Shown in pieces: positions 8,890 through 18,610 of a stretch of DNA of 64,000 bases. How positions within the stretch are numbered: position 1 is the first letter of the stretch; each line of letters begins with the position of its first letter. This DNA comes from Burkholderia sp. 9120 (lineage in GTDB: Bacteria; Pseudomonadota; Gammaproteobacteria; Burkholderiales; Burkholderiaceae). A program made the translations under genes and the position numbers. Location of the stretch: contig NZ_JQNA01000001.1 of NCBI RefSeq assembly GCF_000745015.1, positions 1,178,001 to 1,242,000 of the forward strand, read 5' to 3'. The notes under the pieces were generated by a model. It was given only the letters and a program-made list of their open reading frames with translations, had not been told where the DNA came from and did not search any database.

Positions 8890-9498
8890 TTATTCCCCAG
8901 CGCCCGCCGCATCCGCCGACGCCGGAATCAGGAAGTGCTCGCGGTAGTACTTCAGCTCGTCGATCGACTCGTGAATATCGGCCAGCGCCGTATGCATGGC
9001 GCGCTTCTGGAAACCCTTGTAGATAGCCGGCTGCCAGCGGCGGCACAGTTCCTTCAGCGTGCTGACGTCGAGATTGCGGTAATGGAAGAAGCGCTCCAGA
9101 TCCGGCATCCAGCGCGCCATGAAGCGGCGATCCTGGCAGATCGAGTTGCCGCACATCGGCGATTTGCCCGGCGGCACATAAGCGCCCAGGAACTCGCGAA
9201 TCTGCTCGGTGGCGTCGGCTTCGCTGACCGTGGAAGCCTTCACACGGTCGATCAGGCCCGAGCGGCCATGCGTGTTCTGATTCCACTGATCCATCCTGGC
9301 GAGCGTCTCGTCGCTCTGATGAATCGCCAGCACCGGACCTTCGACCAGGCGGTCGAGCGTCGAATTCGTCACCACCACCGCGATTTCGATGATGCGGTCG
9401 GAATCGGGCTCGAGCCCGGTCATTTCCATGTCCAGCCAGACGAGATTCATGTCGCTACGCACGAGCGGCTGGTCGGTGGATGCGAGGATGTCAGTCAT
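8890..9498 (-). CDS. orn: Oligoribonuclease
   Basis: 202 aa from the ATG at 9498. It is a DEDDh 3'-5' exoribonuclease that degrades 2-5 nt RNAs and, in related bacteria, pGpG from c-di-GMP turnover. Motifs: [20 protein letters not shown] (first Asp/Glu pair), [13 protein letters not shown] (second Asp) and [21 protein letters not shown] (His/Asp). The family usually has NSIGQDRRF; here a Cys replaces the Gly. It is divergent from the Ste24-type protease gene and convergent with mog. Confidence 0.97.
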   Translation of the reverse strand: MTDILASTDQPLVRSDMNLVWLDMEMTGLEPDSDRIIEIAVVVTNSTLDRLVEGPVLAIHQSDETLARMDQWNQNTHGRSGLIDRVKASTVSEADATEQIREFLGAYVPPGKSPMCGNSICQDRRFMARWMPDLERFFHYRNLDVSTLKELCRRWQPAIYKGFQKRAMHTALADIHESIDELKYYREHFLIPASADAAGAGE

Positions 9499-9580
9499 GA
9501 AGGGCAACCTTGATGGCCAGACAGACGGCGTGCAACCCGCGCGCCTGCCACGGCGAATGTTCGTTTGAGATTGGTTTGAA

Positions 9581-9622
9581 GCGTTTGGGCCAGTTTGGCC
9601 CGCGTTTGGCCTGCGTTTGGCC
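9581..9622. repeat. Short direct repeats in the orn leader
   Basis: Four imperfect tandem copies of about 10-11 bp built on GCGTTTGGCC fill this stretch, about 80 bp upstream of the orn start in the orn/M48 divergent region. Function unknown; copy number may vary between strains. Confidence 0.7.
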
Positions 9623-9686
9623 TTATGCCCCGCCGCGAGGCGGGAAGAAACATATAATTCTCGCATAGATACCACGGAATCCCCGG

Positions 9687-10946
9687 ATGCCTACCCTGTA
9701 CTTCACCGTTCTGTTCGTCGTCGCCGTCGTGGCGATGGTCGGCACCAAACTGTGGCTCGCGTCGCGGCAGATCCGCTTCGTCGCCGGCCATCGCGAGCAG
9801 GTGCCGAGCCAGTTTGCCGGCACCATCGCCCTCACCGCGCACCAACGCGCCGCCGACTACACCGTCGAGCGTACTCGCCTCACCATGATCGAGATCGTCG
9901 TCAGCGCCGCCGTGCTGGTCGGCCTCACGCTGCTCGGCGGGGTGCAGGCGCTCGATCTGGCGATCTCCGACTGGCTCGGCCGCAGCTACACCGGCCAGAT
10001 CGCTTTGGTCGCGGCGGTGATCGCGATCACCAGCGTGATCGATCTGCCGTTCGACTACTACCGGCAGTTCGTGGTCGAACAGCGCTTCGGCTTCAACCGC
10101 ATGAGCAAGGGCATTTTCTTCGTCGACCGTCTGAAGGGCGTGCTGCTCGGCGCCGCGTTCGGCCTGCCGCTGCTGTTCGTCGTGCTGTGGCTGATGAACC
10201 AGGCCGGCAGCCTGTGGTGGCTGTGGACCTGGGTCGTGTGGGTGGCGTTCCAGATGCTCGTGCTGGTGCTGTATCCGTCGTTTATCGCGCCGCTCTTCAA
10301 CAAGTTCGAACCGCTCAAGGACGAAGCGCTGAAAAGCCGGATCGAAGCGTTGATGCAGCGCTGCGGTTTCGCCGCCAAGGGCCTGTTCGTGATGGACGGC
10401 AGCCGCCGCTCCGCGCACGGCAATGCGTACTTCACCGGCTTCGGCGCGGCCAAGCGCATCGTGTTCTTCGACACGCTGCTCGCGCGTCTGTCGGGCAACG
10501 AGATCGAAGCCGTGCTCGCGCACGAACTCGGCCACTTCAAGCGCCGTCATGTGATCAAGCGGATGCTCGTCACGTTTGCGATCAGTCTCGCGATGCTCGC
10601 CCTGCTAGGCTGGCTCTCCCAATGCGTGTGGTTCTACGAGGGCCTGGGCGTGCGGCCGTCGCTGATCGGCGGCAATAGCGGTCTGGCGCTGGTGCTGTTC
10701 TTCCTCGCGCTGCCGGTGTTCCTGTTCTTCGTCACGCCGCTCGGCAGCCTCAGCTCGCGCAAGCACGAGTTCGAAGCGGACGCGTTCGCCGCGACCCAAA
10801 CCGATGCGCAAGATCTCGTCAACGCACTCGTCAAACTGTATGAGGACAACGCGTCGACGCTGACGCCCGATCCGCTCTATACCGCGTTCTATTACTCGCA
10901 TCCGCCGGCGTCGCAGCGGATCGACCGACTGTTGCGTCACGCATGA
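9687..10946 (+). CDS. M48-family Ste24-type integral-membrane endopeptidase
   Basis: 419 aa polytopic membrane protein with hydrophobic segments near residues 1-22, about 65-90, 100-125, 150-175, 180-205, 295-320 and 335-360. The zinc site [10 protein letters not shown] begins at about residue 279, and the third-ligand motif HEFEADAFA lies about 75 residues later. The N-terminal CAAX-protease-type domain (Peptidase_M48_N) and total length match Ste24/CAAX prenyl protease 1 rather than HtpX. The bacterial substrate is not established. The stop overlaps the rsgA start by 4 bp (ATGA), indicating coupling. Confidence 0.94.
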   Translation: MPTLYFTVLFVVAVVAMVGTKLWLASRQIRFVAGHREQVPSQFAGTIALTAHQRAADYTVERTRLTMIEIVVSAAVLVGLTLLGGVQALDLAISDWLGRSYTGQIALVAAVIAITSVIDLPFDYYRQFVVEQRFGFNRMSKGIFFVDRLKGVLLGAAFGLPLLFVVLWLMNQAGSLWWLWTWVVWVAFQMLVLVLYPSFIAPLFNKFEPLKDEALKSRIEALMQRCGFAAKGLFVMDGSRRSAHGNAYFTGFGAAKRIVFFDTLLARLSGNEIEAVLAHELGHFKRRHVIKRMLVTFAISLAMLALLGWLSQCVWFYEGLGVRPSLIGGNSGLALVLFFLALPVFLFFVTPLGSLSSRKHEFEADAFAATQTDAQDLVNALVKLYEDNASTLTPDPLYTAFYYSHPPASQRIDRLLRHA

Positions 10947-11896
10947 GCGGCCGCTCCCCGAAGGCCAAGCAAGCCCCGTCCGCCGCGCGCGTAGGCGGCC
11001 TCGTGATCGCCGCGCATGGCCGTCACTACCTGGTTGCGCCGGAAGACGGCGGCCCGATGCTCCAGTGCTTCCCGCGCGGCAAGCGCAGCGAAGTCGCGGT
11101 GGGCGATCGCGTGCTTTACGAAATGACCTCGGCCGATCAAGGCGTGATCGTCGAGATCGGCGAACGGCGCAATCTGCTATATCGCTCGGATCAGTACAAG
11201 TCGAAACTCTTTGCGGCGAATCTCGATCAACTGCTGATCGTGCTCGCCACCGAACCGCGCTTCAGCGAAGATCTGCTCGGGCGCGCGCTGGTCGCGGCCG
11301 AAGCGAACGAGTTGAAGCCGCTGATCGTGCTGAACAAGACCGACGTGACGGCCGAACTCGAGGGCGCGCGCAAGCGGCTCGAATCGTATCGGGCGCTCGA
11401 CTACACGGTCGTGGAAGTGTCGATCCGGACGCAGCCCGAGGCAGCCCTCGCTGTCTTGACCGAACATCTGCAGGGGCATTCCACCTTGCTGCTCGGCCAG
11501 TCCGGCATGGGCAAATCCACGCTGGTGAATCTGCTGATTCCGGACGCCGAAGTCGCCACGCGCGAAATCTCGACCGCGTTGAACAGCGGCCGTCATACCA
11601 CGACGTTCACGCGGCTTTATCCGTTGCCGGATCTCGGTGGCAGCGGCAAGCGCGGTGTGTTGATCGACTCGCCGGGCTTCCAGGAATTCGGTTTGCATCA
11701 TCTGACCGAAGGCCGGCTCGAACGTGCGTTCCCCGAGTTCAGGCCGCTGCTTGCGAACTGCCGGTTCTATAACTGCCATCATTTGCAGGAACCGGGCTGC
11801 GCGATTCTCGAAGCGGTCGCCGACGGCAGCATCCGTCACGAACGGCATGCGCTGTACGCGCAACTCGTGCACGAAGCCAGTCAGATCGTGCGCTGA
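10943..11896 (+). CDS. rsgA: Ribosome small-subunit GTPase RsgA
   Basis: 317 aa. RsgA is a circularly permuted GTPase that checks late 30S maturation. Domain order: OB fold ([17 protein letters not shown] to about 80), G4-like LNKTDV, the P-loop [15 protein letters not shown]3 [10 protein letters not shown], and the C-terminal zinc motif C-x4-C-x-H-x5-C ([14 protein letters not shown]). It overlaps the upstream M48 gene by 4 bp. The downstream DUF2007 ATG comes just after its stop, so the three probably form one operon. Confidence 0.97.
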   Translation: MSGRSPKAKQAPSAARVGGLVIAAHGRHYLVAPEDGGPMLQCFPRGKRSEVAVGDRVLYEMTSADQGVIVEIGERRNLLYRSDQYKSKLFAANLDQLLIVLATEPRFSEDLLGRALVAAEANELKPLIVLNKTDVTAELEGARKRLESYRALDYTVVEVSIRTQPEAALAVLTEHLQGHSTLLLGQSGMGKSTLVNLLIPDAEVATREISTALNSGRHTTTFTRLYPLPDLGGSGKRGVLIDSPGFQEFGLHHLTEGRLERAFPEFRPLLANCRFYNCHHLQEPGCAILEAVADGSIRHERHALYAQLVHEASQIVR

Positions 11897-11897
11897 C

Positions 11898-12217
11898 ATG
11901 AGGCTGATGCGCGCGCCGAATCTGATCATCGGACAGCACTGGGTGAATCTGCTCGAGACTGCGGGTATTCGTTGCGAGTTGCACAACCGGTATCTGAACG
12001 GCGCGCTCGGGGATATTCCGGCGGATCAGTGCGCGCCTGAATTGTGGCTTGTGGATGAGCGCGACGAAGCGATGGCGCGGCGGTTGATCGAGGCGGCGTC
12101 GCGGGGCCGGCGGTGGGGTCGCCTTCGTGGCGGTGCCATGCGTGCGCTGAAATGCTCGAGGCGCAGTTTACGGTGTGCTGGCAGTGTGGGACGGCGCGGG
12201 ATCCGTTGGATGGGTGA
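11898..12217 (+). pseudogene. DUF2007-type small protein, frameshifted before its zinc ribbon
   Basis: From the ATG at 11898 the frame reads APNLIIGQHWVNLLETAGI, then ALGDIPADQCAPELWLVDE, the signature of DUF2007 signal-transducing proteins. After about residue 69 (G-run near 12103-12106) the frame turns into an Arg-rich tail ending at 12221. In the other frame the sequence continues WRCHACAEMLEAQFTVCWQCGTARDPLDG and stops at 12217. This is the CxxC...CxxC ribbon expected for the family. One extra base near 12103-12118 would restore a single protein of about 106 aa. It is either a real lesion, a base-calling error in a G-run, or, less likely, programmed slippage. Confidence 0.8.
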
Positions 12218-12231
12218 ATGAATGAGTGAAT

Positions 12232-12261
12232 AAAAAAACCGGGCGATTGCCCGGTTTTTTT
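12232..12261 (+). terminator. Bidirectional rho-independent terminator
   Basis: A7 precedes the CCGGGC stem, loop GATT, then GCCCGG and T7. It sits between the convergent rsgA/DUF2007 operon (+) and the CobD-like gene (-). Confidence 0.93.
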
Positions 12262-12315
12262 ATGCTCCACGCTCTACGTGACGCTGGAGTCGCCTTGCGT
12301 GACCTTGCTTGGGTG

Positions 12316-13254
12316 TTAAGCCAACCACACCGCGATTGTCAGCATCAACAACAGAATCATCCACAGCACCACCGCACGCCACACCAGCCCCACCGCCGAT
12401 TGCAACGTGCGCGGCGTGCAGTCGTCGCCGACCTGCATCGGACCGCCGTCGCCGGTGGTCAGCGCGTCGAGGCTGGAGGGTTCCGCCAACGGCCCGCTCA
12501 ACCGCGCGCCCAACGCACCGCTGCCCGCCGCGAGCAAGACGCCGTCGTTAGCATCCGGCCACTGACGCGCATGGTTGCGCCATGCATAAATCGCGTCTTC
12601 GAAATTGCCGACAATCGCAAAGCCCAGCGACGTCAGTCGCGCCGGCACCCAGTCGATCACGAAAAACGCACGCTGCGCGAAGCTCGAAAACGCGGCGGTC
12701 CGATCGTCGACCGGCCGCGCCCACGTGCGCGCCAGATATTCGGCGATGCGATACAGCACCGCGCCCGCCGGGCCGACCGGAATCAGGAACCAGAAGAACA
12801 CGCCGAACACGTGACGATGTGACGCCACCACCGCATGAATCAGCGTGTGACGCACGATTTCGCTGACGGGCATGTCCACGGTATCGAGCCCGGTCCATTC
12901 ATTCAGGATTTCACGCGCACGCGGCACGTCGTCGTTATTCAACGCGAGGTGGATGTCGGTGAAGTAATGGCTGAACTGCCGGAAGCCGAGCGTGAAGTAC
13001 AGCACCGCGACGTTCCACAGGAACGCGAGCGCAAAGTGAATGTGATAGAGCACGTAGTAGACGAGCGCGACGGCCAGCGTCCACGGCACCACCACCACGA
13101 GCCAGGCGAGCAAGCCATGCCTGGGCTTGCCGGCATCGAATCCGTGCGCCGCCGACTCCGCATGGTATTGAAGCAGCGCGGACACCGGATTGTTCGGCGA
13201 CAGCGCGCGCACCTGTTCAATGATCAGAGCCAGCAATACGGAGAAAAAAGTCAT
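12316..13254 (-). CDS. CobD/CbiB-family membrane protein
   Basis: 312 aa with hydrophobic segments at the N-terminus (TFFSVLLALIIEQ), residues about 48-70, 72-90, 150-172 and the very C-terminus. The conserved CbiB-like blocks are present: LIIEQVRAL, FSHYFTDIHLALNNDDVPRAREILNEWTG, and FFWFLIPVGPAGAVLYRIAEYL. True CobD/CbiB makes adenosylcobinamide from cobyric acid, but no cobalamin genes are nearby. Beta-proteobacterial proteins of this type may be AmpE-like rather than cobalamin enzymes. A gap of 115 bp separates it from the NUDIX gene upstream. Function beyond family is uncertain. Confidence 0.85.
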   Translation of the reverse strand: MTFFSVLLALIIEQVRALSPNNPVSALLQYHAESAAHGFDAGKPRHGLLAWLVVVVPWTLAVALVYYVLYHIHFALAFLWNVAVLYFTLGFRQFSHYFTDIHLALNNDDVPRAREILNEWTGLDTVDMPVSEIVRHTLIHAVVASHRHVFGVFFWFLIPVGPAGAVLYRIAEYLARTWARPVDDRTAAFSSFAQRAFFVIDWVPARLTSLGFAIVGNFEDAIYAWRNHARQWPDANDGVLLAAGSGALGARLSGPLAEPSSLDALTTGDGGPMQVGDDCTPRTLQSAVGLVWRAVVLWMILLLMLTIAVWLA

Positions 13255-13369
13255 GCGATGCGCCGTGCTTTTCGAGTTTTTACGATTGATTTATAACGAT
13301 AGCACAGGGTCGGATGCCACTGAGCGAGGACGTTGACAAACACCCAACAAGTGCACAACCCGCAGCGAT

Positions 13370-14095
13370 TCAAGCCGCAAGAAAGCGATAAAAATTGCGC
13401 AGCATGGCCGCCGTCGCGCCCCAGATGAAATGGTGGCCACCAACCGGATTGCCGCTCTCGTCACCCGCCTCCGTCTCCGCCGACGCCGCACGCGGGTACG
13501 GCATCGCGAAGAAACGGCGCTCGCCGCCTTCGTAGCGAAAGATACGCTCTTCGTGATTCGCGGGGTCCATCAGAAAAGCGAGCGGCACCTCGAAGACTTC
13601 GGCGACTTCGAGCGCATCCGCTTTCAACGCGAACGGCGGATGCACCAGACCAATGACCGGTGTCACGCGAAATCCGGTGCCCGTCAGATAGTCGGGCAAC
13701 GCACCGAGAATTTCAACACGCGACGGCGCAAGACCCACCTCTTCCTGCGCTTCGCGCAGTGCAGTGGCGGTGGCGTCGGCATCGAAAGGTTCGTGACGGC
13801 CGCCCGGGAAACTCACCTGGCCGGCGTGGTCGTTCAGATGGTCGGCACGTTGGGTCAACAACACGGTGAGGCCGTGCTCGCGAACCACTAGCGGCACCAG
13901 CACCGCGGCAACACGGGGATCGACGTGCGTATCGCGCCAGGGCGCTTCGATGATCGGCTCGGGCGCCCACGAAAGACGCTGCTCGAACCGTGCTCGCAAG
14001 CCATCGGGCGTGAGACGCCCGCCAGCCACCGGCGGCAGATCGGCGCCTGTTGCGACAACAGGCAAGGTTTCGGGCTCAAAGACGGGGCGGATCAA
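13370..14095 (-). CDS. NUDIX hydrolase, CoA pyrophosphatase type
   Basis: About 241 aa if translation starts at the TTG at 14095 (reading LIRPVFEPETLPVV); no in-frame ATG lies near, and the frame runs on upstream into the rplS terminator, so the start is uncertain. The NUDIX box is GGRHEPFDADATATALREAQEEVGL, preceded by the CoAse signature LLTQRADHLNDHAGQVSFPGGR typical of NudL-like CoA diphosphatases. It would cleave CoA and its derivatives to 4'-phosphopantetheine and 3',5'-ADP. It lies directly after rplS on the same strand but beyond a terminator. Confidence 0.9.
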   Translation of the reverse strand: MIRPVFEPETLPVVATGADLPPVAGGRLTPDGLRARFEQRLSWAPEPIIEAPWRDTHVDPRVAAVLVPLVVREHGLTVLLTQRADHLNDHAGQVSFPGGRHEPFDADATATALREAQEEVGLAPSRVEILGALPDYLTGTGFRVTPVIGLVHPPFALKADALEVAEVFEVPLAFLMDPANHEERIFRYEGGERRFFAMPYPRAASAETEAGDESGNPVGGHHFIWGATAAMLRNFYRFLAA

Positions 14096-14146
14096 CGGGT
14101 CTCTCGAATAGGCGGAAGGGGGCGTGCCGCTATTTTGACCTGGCAA

Positions 14147-14175
14147 ACAAAAAAGCACCCGCGAGGGGTGCTTTT
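14147..14175 (-). terminator. Rho-independent terminator of the rpsP-rplS operon
   Basis: On the minus strand the stem AAAAAGCACCCC/GGGTGCTTTTTT is followed by T-rich sequence, 12 bp after the rplS stop. It separates rplS from the NUDIX gene. Confidence 0.9.
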
Positions 14176-14186
14176 TCTTACAGCAT

Positions 14187-14573
14187 TTACGCTTGGGAAG
14201 CAGCGCGGTCTTTCGAGACCAGCTTTTCCTTGATCCGGGCCGACTTGCCCGAACGGTCGCGCAGGTAGTACAGCTTCGCGCGACGCACGTCGCCACGACG
14301 CTTCACAACGATGCTTGCCAGCAGCGGCGAGTACGTCTGGAACGTACGCTCGACGCCTTCGCCCGACGAAATCTTACGGACGATGAACGACGAATTCAGA
14401 CCACGGTTACGCTTGGCGATCACGACGCCTTCGTAAGCCTGAACACGCTTACGCGTACCTTCAACCACGTTCACGCTGACGATCACCGTATCGCCGGGGG
14501 CGAATGCGGGGATAGTCTTCTCGCCGAGGGCGCGGCCAATTTCTTCCTGCTCGAGTATTGCAATCAGATTCAT
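14187..14573 (-). CDS. rplS: 50S ribosomal protein L19
   Basis: 128 aa from the ATG at 14573, 6 bp after AGGAG; a GTG one codon upstream is less likely. L19 lies at the 30S-50S interface. Conserved blocks: [59 protein letters not shown] and [13 protein letters not shown]. It is the last gene of the rpsP-rimM-trmD-rplS operon. Confidence 0.98.
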   Translation of the reverse strand: MNLIAILEQEEIGRALGEKTIPAFAPGDTVIVSVNVVEGTRKRVQAYEGVVIAKRNRGLNSSFIVRKISSGEGVERTFQTYSPLLASIVVKRRGDVRRAKLYYLRDRSGKSARIKEKLVSKDRAASQA

Positions 14574-14730
14574 CACTGACTCCTAGGTCCATCTTGTCGG
14601 CGTTCGTACCTGCTTTGCGCCAAGTTGCCTTGTTACGCTCCGCTACGGCCCCGATAGAGGATGGGTTCACATCTGGCGCCGTACACGCATGTGCGGCGCC
14701 GCCTGGTGTCCGCTCGAAAGACCGCAGGCT

Positions 14731-15498
14731 TTACGCCTTCGACTCTTCCTTCGCGAGACTCGTAAGCCATGCCTCGTCGGCACGGCTCAACATCTTGTTC
14801 TTTCTGGCCTTCACGATCAGATCGGGCCGCTTGTTCCGCGTGTTGCGCAACGCTTCACGCCGACGCCACGCCTCGATTTCCGCATGATGGCCGCCGAGCA
14901 GCACATCGGGTACACGCACGCCGTCATATTCTTCGGGACGCGTGTAATGCGGACAATCCAGCAGCACATCGACGAAACTGTCCTGCACCGCCGACTGCGA
15001 GTCGTTCAGCACGCCGGGCAACTGACGCACCACGGCATCCATCAACGCCATGGCGGGCAATTCACCGCCCGACAGCACGAAGTCGCCAAGGCTGACCTCT
15101 TCGTCGACGACACGGTCGAGCAAACGCTGGTCGATCGCTTCGTAACGGCCGCACAACAGGATCAGACCGGGCTCTGCAGCGAACTGCATGACACGGTCGT
15201 GATTCAGCGTAGCGCCTTGCGGTGACATCATCACGACACGCGGAGCGCCAATACCCTGCTCCGCCTGCGCCGCTTTCGCCGCGCCGATCGCGTCTTCGAG
15301 CGGTTTGGCCAGCATGACCATGCCGGGTCCACCGCCGTATGGGCGATGGTCGATCGTGCGGTAGTTGTCGGTCGTGAAATCGCGCGGATTCCACGTACGC
15401 AACCCGTAGCGCTCCTGCTTGGCCGCCCGGCTGGTGATACCCCAGTCGGTCAGCGCGCGAAACATGTCGGGAAAGAGCGTGACGACATCGAACTGCAT
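14731..15498 (-). CDS. trmD: tRNA (guanine-N1)-methyltransferase
   Basis: 255 aa SPOUT-class enzyme that makes m1G37 in tRNAs to prevent +1 frameshifting. Motifs: [13 protein letters not shown], the trefoil-knot SAM site ([26 protein letters not shown]) and [10 protein letters not shown]. It starts 24 bp after the rimM stop. The 157-bp gap to rplS holds no further gene. Confidence 0.98.
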   Translation of the reverse strand: MQFDVVTLFPDMFRALTDWGITSRAAKQERYGLRTWNPRDFTTDNYRTIDHRPYGGGPGMVMLAKPLEDAIGAAKAAQAEQGIGAPRVVMMSPQGATLNHDRVMQFAAEPGLILLCGRYEAIDQRLLDRVVDEEVSLGDFVLSGGELPAMALMDAVVRQLPGVLNDSQSAVQDSFVDVLLDCPHYTRPEEYDGVRVPDVLLGGHHAEIEAWRRREALRNTRNKRPDLIVKARKNKMLSRADEAWLTSLAKEESKA

Positions 15499-15522
15499 CG
15501 CTCTCTCCGTTCAGCGAATGAT

Positions 15523-16248
15523 TTAGTAATCAGCTTCCCAGTCGACGGTAATCAGCCTGGCCGTCTGGTCCACTGTTTTGACAAAGACGCCAACGAACGG
15601 GATCAAACGCTCGCCGGTAACCGGCTTGCCGCTTTTGTCGGTAGCCGGATATTCGATACGCAACACCGAGTGCGCACCGTTGTCGATCATGTCTGCAACC
15701 TTGCCGAGATGGACCCCGGCAACGTTCACCACATCCAGGCCGAGCAGGTCGACCCAGTAGAATTCGTCGGCTTCGAGAGCCGGAAATTCGCTGCGGCTGA
15801 TATAGATACGCGTACCGCGCATTGCCAGCGCCACGTCACGATCAGCGACGCCACCCAGTTGGGCAACCACACTGTCGCTGTGCGTTTTCGCCTGCAACGA
15901 CGGCGCCGACTTGCGCTCATGGCCTTGCATCAGCCACCAGCGCTTCGCGCTCAGCAAAGCGTCGCCGCCATGCCCGGCATCCGCGTGAGCGGCTACCTTG
16001 ACCCAGCCTTTAAGGCCGTAAGCATCGACGATTTTGCCGACCTCGACCAAATCGGCCGGCCAGCTTTCCGCCGTTTCCGGGCGCATTTCTGCAGCACCAG
16101 AAGCAACGGGTACGACCTCGGCTTTCGCCTTGCCCTCGGCTTTTTCGACCGGCTTGCGGACGAATGCACCGAACGGCGCCTGATCAGACGTCTTGGCGCG
16201 CGAAGTGGCCTTGGCGCGACCTGAACTGCCGGAATCACGCTCAGACAT
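15523..16248 (-). CDS. rimM: 16S rRNA processing protein RimM
   Basis: 241 aa. RimM binds S19 and assists 30S head maturation. The core starts near residue 66 ([22 protein letters not shown]) and continues through the PRC-barrel ([23 protein letters not shown]) to [16 protein letters not shown] and the terminal DWEADY. E. coli RimM is about 182 aa, so the first 60 or so residues (Ser/Lys/Ala-rich, [15 protein letters not shown]...) are an extra low-complexity tail. A later start cannot be excluded, but no strong alternative is visible. Confidence 0.96.
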   Translation of the reverse strand: MSERDSGSSGRAKATSRAKTSDQAPFGAFVRKPVEKAEGKAKAEVVPVASGAAEMRPETAESWPADLVEVGKIVDAYGLKGWVKVAAHADAGHGGDALLSAKRWWLMQGHERKSAPSLQAKTHSDSVVAQLGGVADRDVALAMRGTRIYISRSEFPALEADEFYWVDLLGLDVVNVAGVHLGKVADMIDNGAHSVLRIEYPATDKSGKPVTGERLIPFVGVFVKTVDQTARLITVDWEADY

Positions 16249-16368
16249 GATTGAACCTCGCGGCTAACTTCGACGCCTGTTTCAGCAAAACACTTTGCGC
16301 ATCGGACTGCTCACGCAGACTGCGCGAGCCGCCGGCCGAACCGACGACGACACACATGCTAGCTACCA

Positions 16369-16623
16369 TTAAGCAGCCGGCTGCGCCTTTTGCGCTTCTT
16401 TCACGAGACGCTCGACGGTCGGCGACAGTTGCGCGCCAACACCTTGCCAGTACGTCAGGCGATCTTGAGCGATACGCAGCGACTCACCCTTCGTAGCGAC
16501 CGGGTTGTAGAAACCAACGCGTTCGATGAAGCGGCCGTCACGACGGTTACGCGAATCGGTTGCGACGATGTTGTAGAACGGGCGCTTCTTGGAGCCGCCA
16601 CGAGCCAAGCGGATGATGACCAT
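16369..16623 (-). CDS. rpsP: 30S ribosomal protein S16
   Basis: 84 aa from the ATG at 16623 ([20 protein letters not shown]); upstream in-frame residues are leader. Motifs [17 protein letters not shown] and LSPTVERL are characteristic of S16. First gene of the operon, with a consensus-like promoter about 45 bp upstream. Confidence 0.98.
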   Translation of the reverse strand: MVIIRLARGGSKKRPFYNIVATDSRNRRDGRFIERVGFYNPVATKGESLRIAQDRLTYWQGVGAQLSPTVERLVKEAQKAQPAA

Positions 16624-16668
16624 ACTAGAATCCTTGAAAACCGGGGTTCGGAACGACTGAAACACGCG

Positions 16669-16697
16669 ATTATAGCGGGAAACCGACGCCATAACAA
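16669..16697 (-). promoter_or_regulatory. Strong sigma70-type promoter of rpsP-rimM-trmD-rplS
   Basis: On the minus strand TTGTTA (16692-16697) is separated by exactly 17 bp from a perfect TATAAT (16669-16674). Transcription would start about 40 bp upstream of rpsP. Confidence 0.8.
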
Positions 16698-16795
16698 ACA
16701 CTTACGGGGATAAACTGAGGAACGAGGTTGCGCCGCCCATCCTGAAACGGGCCTCGGACCCCGCCGAAACGCCCGCATTACCTGACGGAGCGCCT

Positions 16796-17992
16796 GTGAA
16801 ACTCCTGCCGCCGATTGCGTTTTTGCCCGCCTTTTTTGCCGTTCGCGTGTGGTTTGCCGGTTTGCTGGCGCGCGCCTTACGTTGTCGAAGCACCGTGCAC
16901 GCCGTTGCGGGCGTGTTGCTCGCTGGACAGACCCTCGGCGCCCTCGCCGCGTTGCCGGTCGAACGGATAAAACTGCCGCCGGGCTTCCGCATCGAGGTGC
17001 TGTCGGACGCGGTGCCCAGCGCGCGGGCCATGGCGTTCTCGCCGCAAGGCGTTCTCTATATAGGCAGCCTCGACGGTCACGTCTACGCGCTCGAATTGCA
17101 GAATGGCCACGTGACAGCCCGGCATGTCATCGCTTCGGGCCTGGAAATGCCGGCGGGCGTGGCCTGGCGGGACGGTGCGCTGTATGTGTCCGCGGTGTCG
17201 AAAATCTTGCGCTACGACGCGATCGACAGTCATCTGAACGATCCGCCCAAGCCGGTGGTGATTACCGACTCCCTGCCTACGGAAACGCATCACGGCTGGA
17301 AATTCATCGCGTTCGGCCCGGACGGCAAGCTGTATGTACCGCAGGGCGCGCCCTGCAATGTGTGCCTGAAGGATCGCGACCGGTACGGGTTGATCGGCCG
17401 GATGGACCCGGACGGCAGCCATTACGAGGTCATCGCGCGCGGCATCCGCAATTCGGTCGGTTTCGCATGGCATCCGGCGACGCATGAACTGTGGTTCACC
17501 GACAACGGTCGCGACCTGTTGGGCGACGACGTCCCGGACGACAAGCTGAACCGCGCGCCGCGAGTCGGCATGGACTTCGGCTTTCCTTACTGCCATGGCG
17601 GCGACACACCCGATCCCGAATTCGGCAAGGACCATCCGTGCAGCGCGTTCACCCCGCCGGTGGTCAAACTAGGCGCTCACGTCGCCTCGCTCGGCATGCG
17701 CTTTTATAACGGTTCGATGTTTCCCGCCGCGTATCGGGACAATATTTTCATTGCCGAGCACGGTTCGTGGAATCGCAGCAAGAAGGTCGGTTACCGCGTT
17801 GTGCGGGTGATCACCGACCCGGACGGCCGCGACGCTCATCAGGAAGTCTTTGCCGAAGGCTGGCTTCAGCCCGGCGAAGCGGTGTGGGGCCGCCCGGCCG
17901 ACGTGTTGCCGATGCCCGACGGCTCGCTTCTGATCAGCGACGATTACGCCGGCGCGGTCTATCGCGTGATTTATTCAGGGCCGGCGTCCTGA
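16796..17992 (+). CDS. PQQ-dependent sugar (sorbosone-type) dehydrogenase, exported
   Basis: 398 aa with a GTG start; a hydrophobic N-terminus (about 1-60, possibly two stretches) suggests export. The rest is a six-bladed beta-propeller of the soluble glucose/sorbosone dehydrogenase family: LPPGFRIEVLSDAVPSARAMAFSPQGVLYIGS, WKFIAFGPDGKLYVPQGAPCN, RNSVGFAWHPATHELWFTDNGRD, IFIAEHGSWNRSKKVGYRV and PADVLPMPDGSLLISDDYAGAVYRV. Such enzymes oxidise sugars in the periplasm with PQQ. No PQQ biosynthesis genes are nearby. The exact substrate cannot be told. Confidence 0.9.
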   Translation: MKLLPPIAFLPAFFAVRVWFAGLLARALRCRSTVHAVAGVLLAGQTLGALAALPVERIKLPPGFRIEVLSDAVPSARAMAFSPQGVLYIGSLDGHVYALELQNGHVTARHVIASGLEMPAGVAWRDGALYVSAVSKILRYDAIDSHLNDPPKPVVITDSLPTETHHGWKFIAFGPDGKLYVPQGAPCNVCLKDRDRYGLIGRMDPDGSHYEVIARGIRNSVGFAWHPATHELWFTDNGRDLLGDDVPDDKLNRAPRVGMDFGFPYCHGGDTPDPEFGKDHPCSAFTPPVVKLGAHVASLGMRFYNGSMFPAAYRDNIFIAEHGSWNRSKKVGYRVVRVITDPDGRDAHQEVFAEGWLQPGEAVWGRPADVLPMPDGSLLISDDYAGAVYRVIYSGPAS

Positions 17993-18119
17993 AACGTGCG
18001 CCGCCACCGGGCGGGCGTAGAATGCGCGTCGGTCCGCGCCCTTCGGCGCGCCGCATCTTTCGACCGCCTGCTACTGCACGCTACTGCTCGCTACCGTCCG
18101 CCACTCTAACCTCGCCTAC

Positions 18120-18587
18120 ATGTCCACCCTTGCTTCGGCTTCCCCGCGCTTCAGATCCAAGACGATTACCGCCGCGCTGGCCTTTTTCTTCGGTAGTCTC
18201 GGCGCCCACCGCTTCTATCTTTATGGCACGCGCGACATTTACGGCTGGGCGCACCTGATCGGCACGCTGATCGGCATTCCGGGCGCCATGCTGGTGGTAG
18301 CCAGCGAGCGGGCCTCGATGCTCGGTTGGGTACTGGCATTTTTCGGCGCCGTTTCGCTGCTCTCCGCGTTTCTCGCCGCGATCGTCTACGGGCTGCGGCC
18401 GGATGAAAAGTGGGACGCGCAATTCAATGCGCAAACCCAGCGCCAAAGCCGCTCCGGTTGGACGGTGATCTTTATCGTGATCTTTTCGCTACTGATCGGC
18501 GCATTTTTGCTGATGACCGGTCTCGCCATCTCTTTCCAGACCTATTTCGAAGGTCAGGTGCAAGCGGCCAAGGCGCTGTCCCAGTAA
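18120..18587 (+). CDS. TM2-domain membrane protein
   Basis: 155 aa. Starts after a short gap of 127 bp from the dehydrogenase. Contains a TM2 domain (KTITAALAFFFGSLGAHRFYLYGTRDIYGWAHLIGTLIGIPG) with the GxHRFYLG-like turn, then two more hydrophobic helices (about 65-90 and 115-140). The biochemical role of bacterial TM2 proteins is not settled. Confidence 0.88.
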   Translation: MSTLASASPRFRSKTITAALAFFFGSLGAHRFYLYGTRDIYGWAHLIGTLIGIPGAMLVVASERASMLGWVLAFFGAVSLLSAFLAAIVYGLRPDEKWDAQFNAQTQRQSRSGWTVIFIVIFSLLIGAFLLMTGLAISFQTYFEGQVQAAKALSQ

Positions 18588-18610
18588 CCACCCTTCGGTT
18601 GCGCGCGGCG

